Shown here: piece after piece, positions 63,060 to 64,000 of the stretch | How the letters are laid out: every line of letters begins with the position of its first letter | How positions within the stretch are numbered: the first letter of the stretch is position 1 | Assembly (NCBI RefSeq): GCF_003663825.1 | Contig: NZ_RCCC01000001.1 | Location: 1,620,501-1,684,500 of the forward strand | DNA length: 64,000 nt | Origin: Acidovorax sp. 106 | GTDB lineage: Bacteria; Pseudomonadota; Gammaproteobacteria; Burkholderiales; Burkholderiaceae_C | Reading direction: 5' to 3' | Translations under genes and position numbers: made by a program | Notes under the pieces: model-generated | The model's database searches: none | What the model saw: only the letters and a program-made list of their open reading frames with translations | What the model was told of the DNA's origin: nothing

Positions 63060-64000
63060 GTGCCACGCCGCAAGCCCACCACCGTGCAGACCCCTTCCCT
63101 CCGGACCCGGCCCGCTGCGGCAGCTGCATTGCGGCTGCGCCCCCCCGTGCCCACTGCGCTGGCCTATTGCGTGGCGCTGGCCTGGTGCGGCATGCCCCTG
63201 GCCGCCCAGGCACAGGACGCCGCACCCAGCGCCTGGGATGCCCCCATCACGCTGCGCAAATCCCCTGCGCTGCAAGAGACGATTCCGGAAGCCGTGCGCT
63301 CGCAGTTGCCGGTGTTCGTCACGGGCGACCGCATCAGCGGCCAGACCGACTTGAACGCCACCATCGAGGGCAACGCCGAGCTGCGCCGGGGCGACACAGT
63401 GATCCGCGCCGACCGGCTCGACTACACCGTGCCCGATGATCTGGCCAAGGCACGCGGCAATGTGCGCATCAACCGCGCGGGCAACTCCTACGAGGGCTCG
63501 GCGCTGGACCTGAAGGTGGAAGCGTTTGAAGGGTTCTTCACCGACGCGCGCTACCGCTTCCTGGCCACCCAGGCCCACGGCGAGGCCACGCGCGTGGACT
63601 TCCTGGACCGCGACCGCGCCCTGGTGCACAGCGCAACCTACACCACCTGCCAGAAGGACGACGAGGCCAGCTGGCGCCCGGCCTGGGTGCTGCGGGCCGA
63701 CACGATCCGCATCGACAACGAGGAAGAAGTGGGCACGGCCGAAGGCGCGGTGCTCGAATTCCAGGGCGTGCCCATCCTGCCCATTCCGTACATCACGTTC
63801 CCGCTGTCGGACAAGCGCAAATCCGGCCTGCTGCCCCCCACCATCGGGCTGGACAGCCGCGACGGCCTGGAATACGCCCAGCCCTATTACTGGAACATCG
63901 CCCCCAACCGCGACGCCACCTTGCGCGCGGCGCTGATGAGCAAGCGCGGCGCCAACCTGGGAGGCGAGTTCCGCTACCTGGAGCCCACCTACCAGGGCGC
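63060..64000 (+). CDS. lptD: LPS-assembly protein LptD, 5' part
   Basis: The first 313 codons; the window ends inside the gene. GTG 63060 is the first possible start after an in-frame stop at 63027. Signal peptide ALAYCVALAWCGMPLAAQAQ, then the LptA/OstA-like domain: GRDxIsG-type TGDRISGQTDLNATIEGNAE, RADRLDYTVPDDLAKARGNV, VDFLDRDRALVHSATYTTCQ, and the start of the barrel (YYWNIAPNRDATLRAALMSK). Inserts LPS into the outer leaflet. Confidence 0.93.
   Translation, partial: MPRRKPTTVQTPSLRTRPAAAAALRLRPPVPTALAYCVALAWCGMPLAAQAQDAAPSAWDAPITLRKSPALQETIPEAVRSQLPVFVTGDRISGQTDLNATIEGNAELRRGDTVIRADRLDYTVPDDLAKARGNVRINRAGNSYEGSALDLKVEAFEGFFTDARYRFLATQAHGEATRVDFLDRDRALVHSATYTTCQKDDEASWRPAWVLRADTIRIDNEEEVGTAEGAVLEFQGVPILPIPYITFPLSDKRKSGLLPPTIGLDSRDGLEYAQPYYWNIAPNRDATLRAALMSKRGANLGGEFRYLEPTYQG

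Overview
This is a high-GC beta-proteobacterial chromosome segment, most likely from the Comamonadaceae (Acidovorax or a close relative). The protein families point there: type-2 argC, DUF3717/DUF1289 and DUF4148 proteins, TfpX/Z pilin accessory protein, TRAP transporter next to aroQ, and lptD divergent from amgK. So does an interspersed repeat with the core ATAGCTGCTAGCGCTTAT, which I associate from memory with this family. No rRNA, tRNA or CRISPR array was seen. Most of the window is core chromosome. The clearest accessory patch is the AT-richer pilin block next to a dead insertion sequence (32-35 kb).

Layout. 0-1.4 kb: a DUF4143-type ATPase whose start codon abuts a perfect inverted repeat. 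1.8-8.3 kb: a TetR-regulated RND efflux operon (regulator, outer-membrane factor, adaptor, pump). 8.4-10.5 kb: a degenerate HD-GYP protein and a periplasmic glutathione peroxidase. 10.6-17.9 kb: an eight-gene lipid-modification operon (FAD oxidoreductase, DUF1365, cyclopropane synthase-like enzyme, chalcone-isomerase-like protein, MFS, DUF3833, SDR, NTF2-like) behind a structured leader. 18-22.6 kb: a TRAP transporter with aroQ and its TetR regulator. 22.7-26.6 kb: GST, purB, yaeQ and small proteins. 26.8-28.8 kb: two divergent TerC-family membrane proteins, one under a yybP-ykoY (Mn2+) riboswitch. 28.9-32 kb: a holin-like membrane protein, a BepA-like protease and moaC. 32-35.1 kb: an inactivated IS481-like element, a TfpX/Z protein and two type IV pilins, the first with a sigma-54 promoter. 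35.4-42.6 kb: a five-gene signalling operon (CHASE2 Ser/Thr kinase, PP2C phosphatase, double-FHA protein, CHASE2 nucleotide cyclase, cyclic-nucleotide phosphodiesterase). 42.9-48 kb: sucCD, argC, recX, and recA with a LexA box. 48-52 kb: MarR, DUF4148, and a CyaC-like redox cyclase divergent from a CRP/FNR regulator. 52-60.7 kb: N-formylglutamate amidohydrolase-like, phytase-like esterase, two-component pair, zeta-type toxin-antitoxin pair, DUF6882-like, hydrolase, diguanylate cyclase. 61-64 kb: rsmE, amgK and the 5' part of lptD.

How the parts may work together. Two cyclase loci, a phosphodiesterase and a CRP-like protein imply cAMP signalling, and one cyclase operon ends beside the pilin genes. 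The TRAP/aroQ/TetR group looks like a regulated uptake route for a shikimate-type compound. The lipid operon resembles membrane-lipid modification clusters that elsewhere belong to photo-oxidative stress regulons.

The most unusual observations are about small DNA elements. Interspersed repeat copies appear to encode two signal peptides and an internal piece of MoaC. A 148-bp MITE-like element with a perfect 8-bp target duplication sits inside another repeat copy. A perfect 38-bp palindrome lies in the glutathione peroxidase gene. A TetR operator-like 13-mer is shared between codons 2-6 of the regulator and the TRAP promoter.
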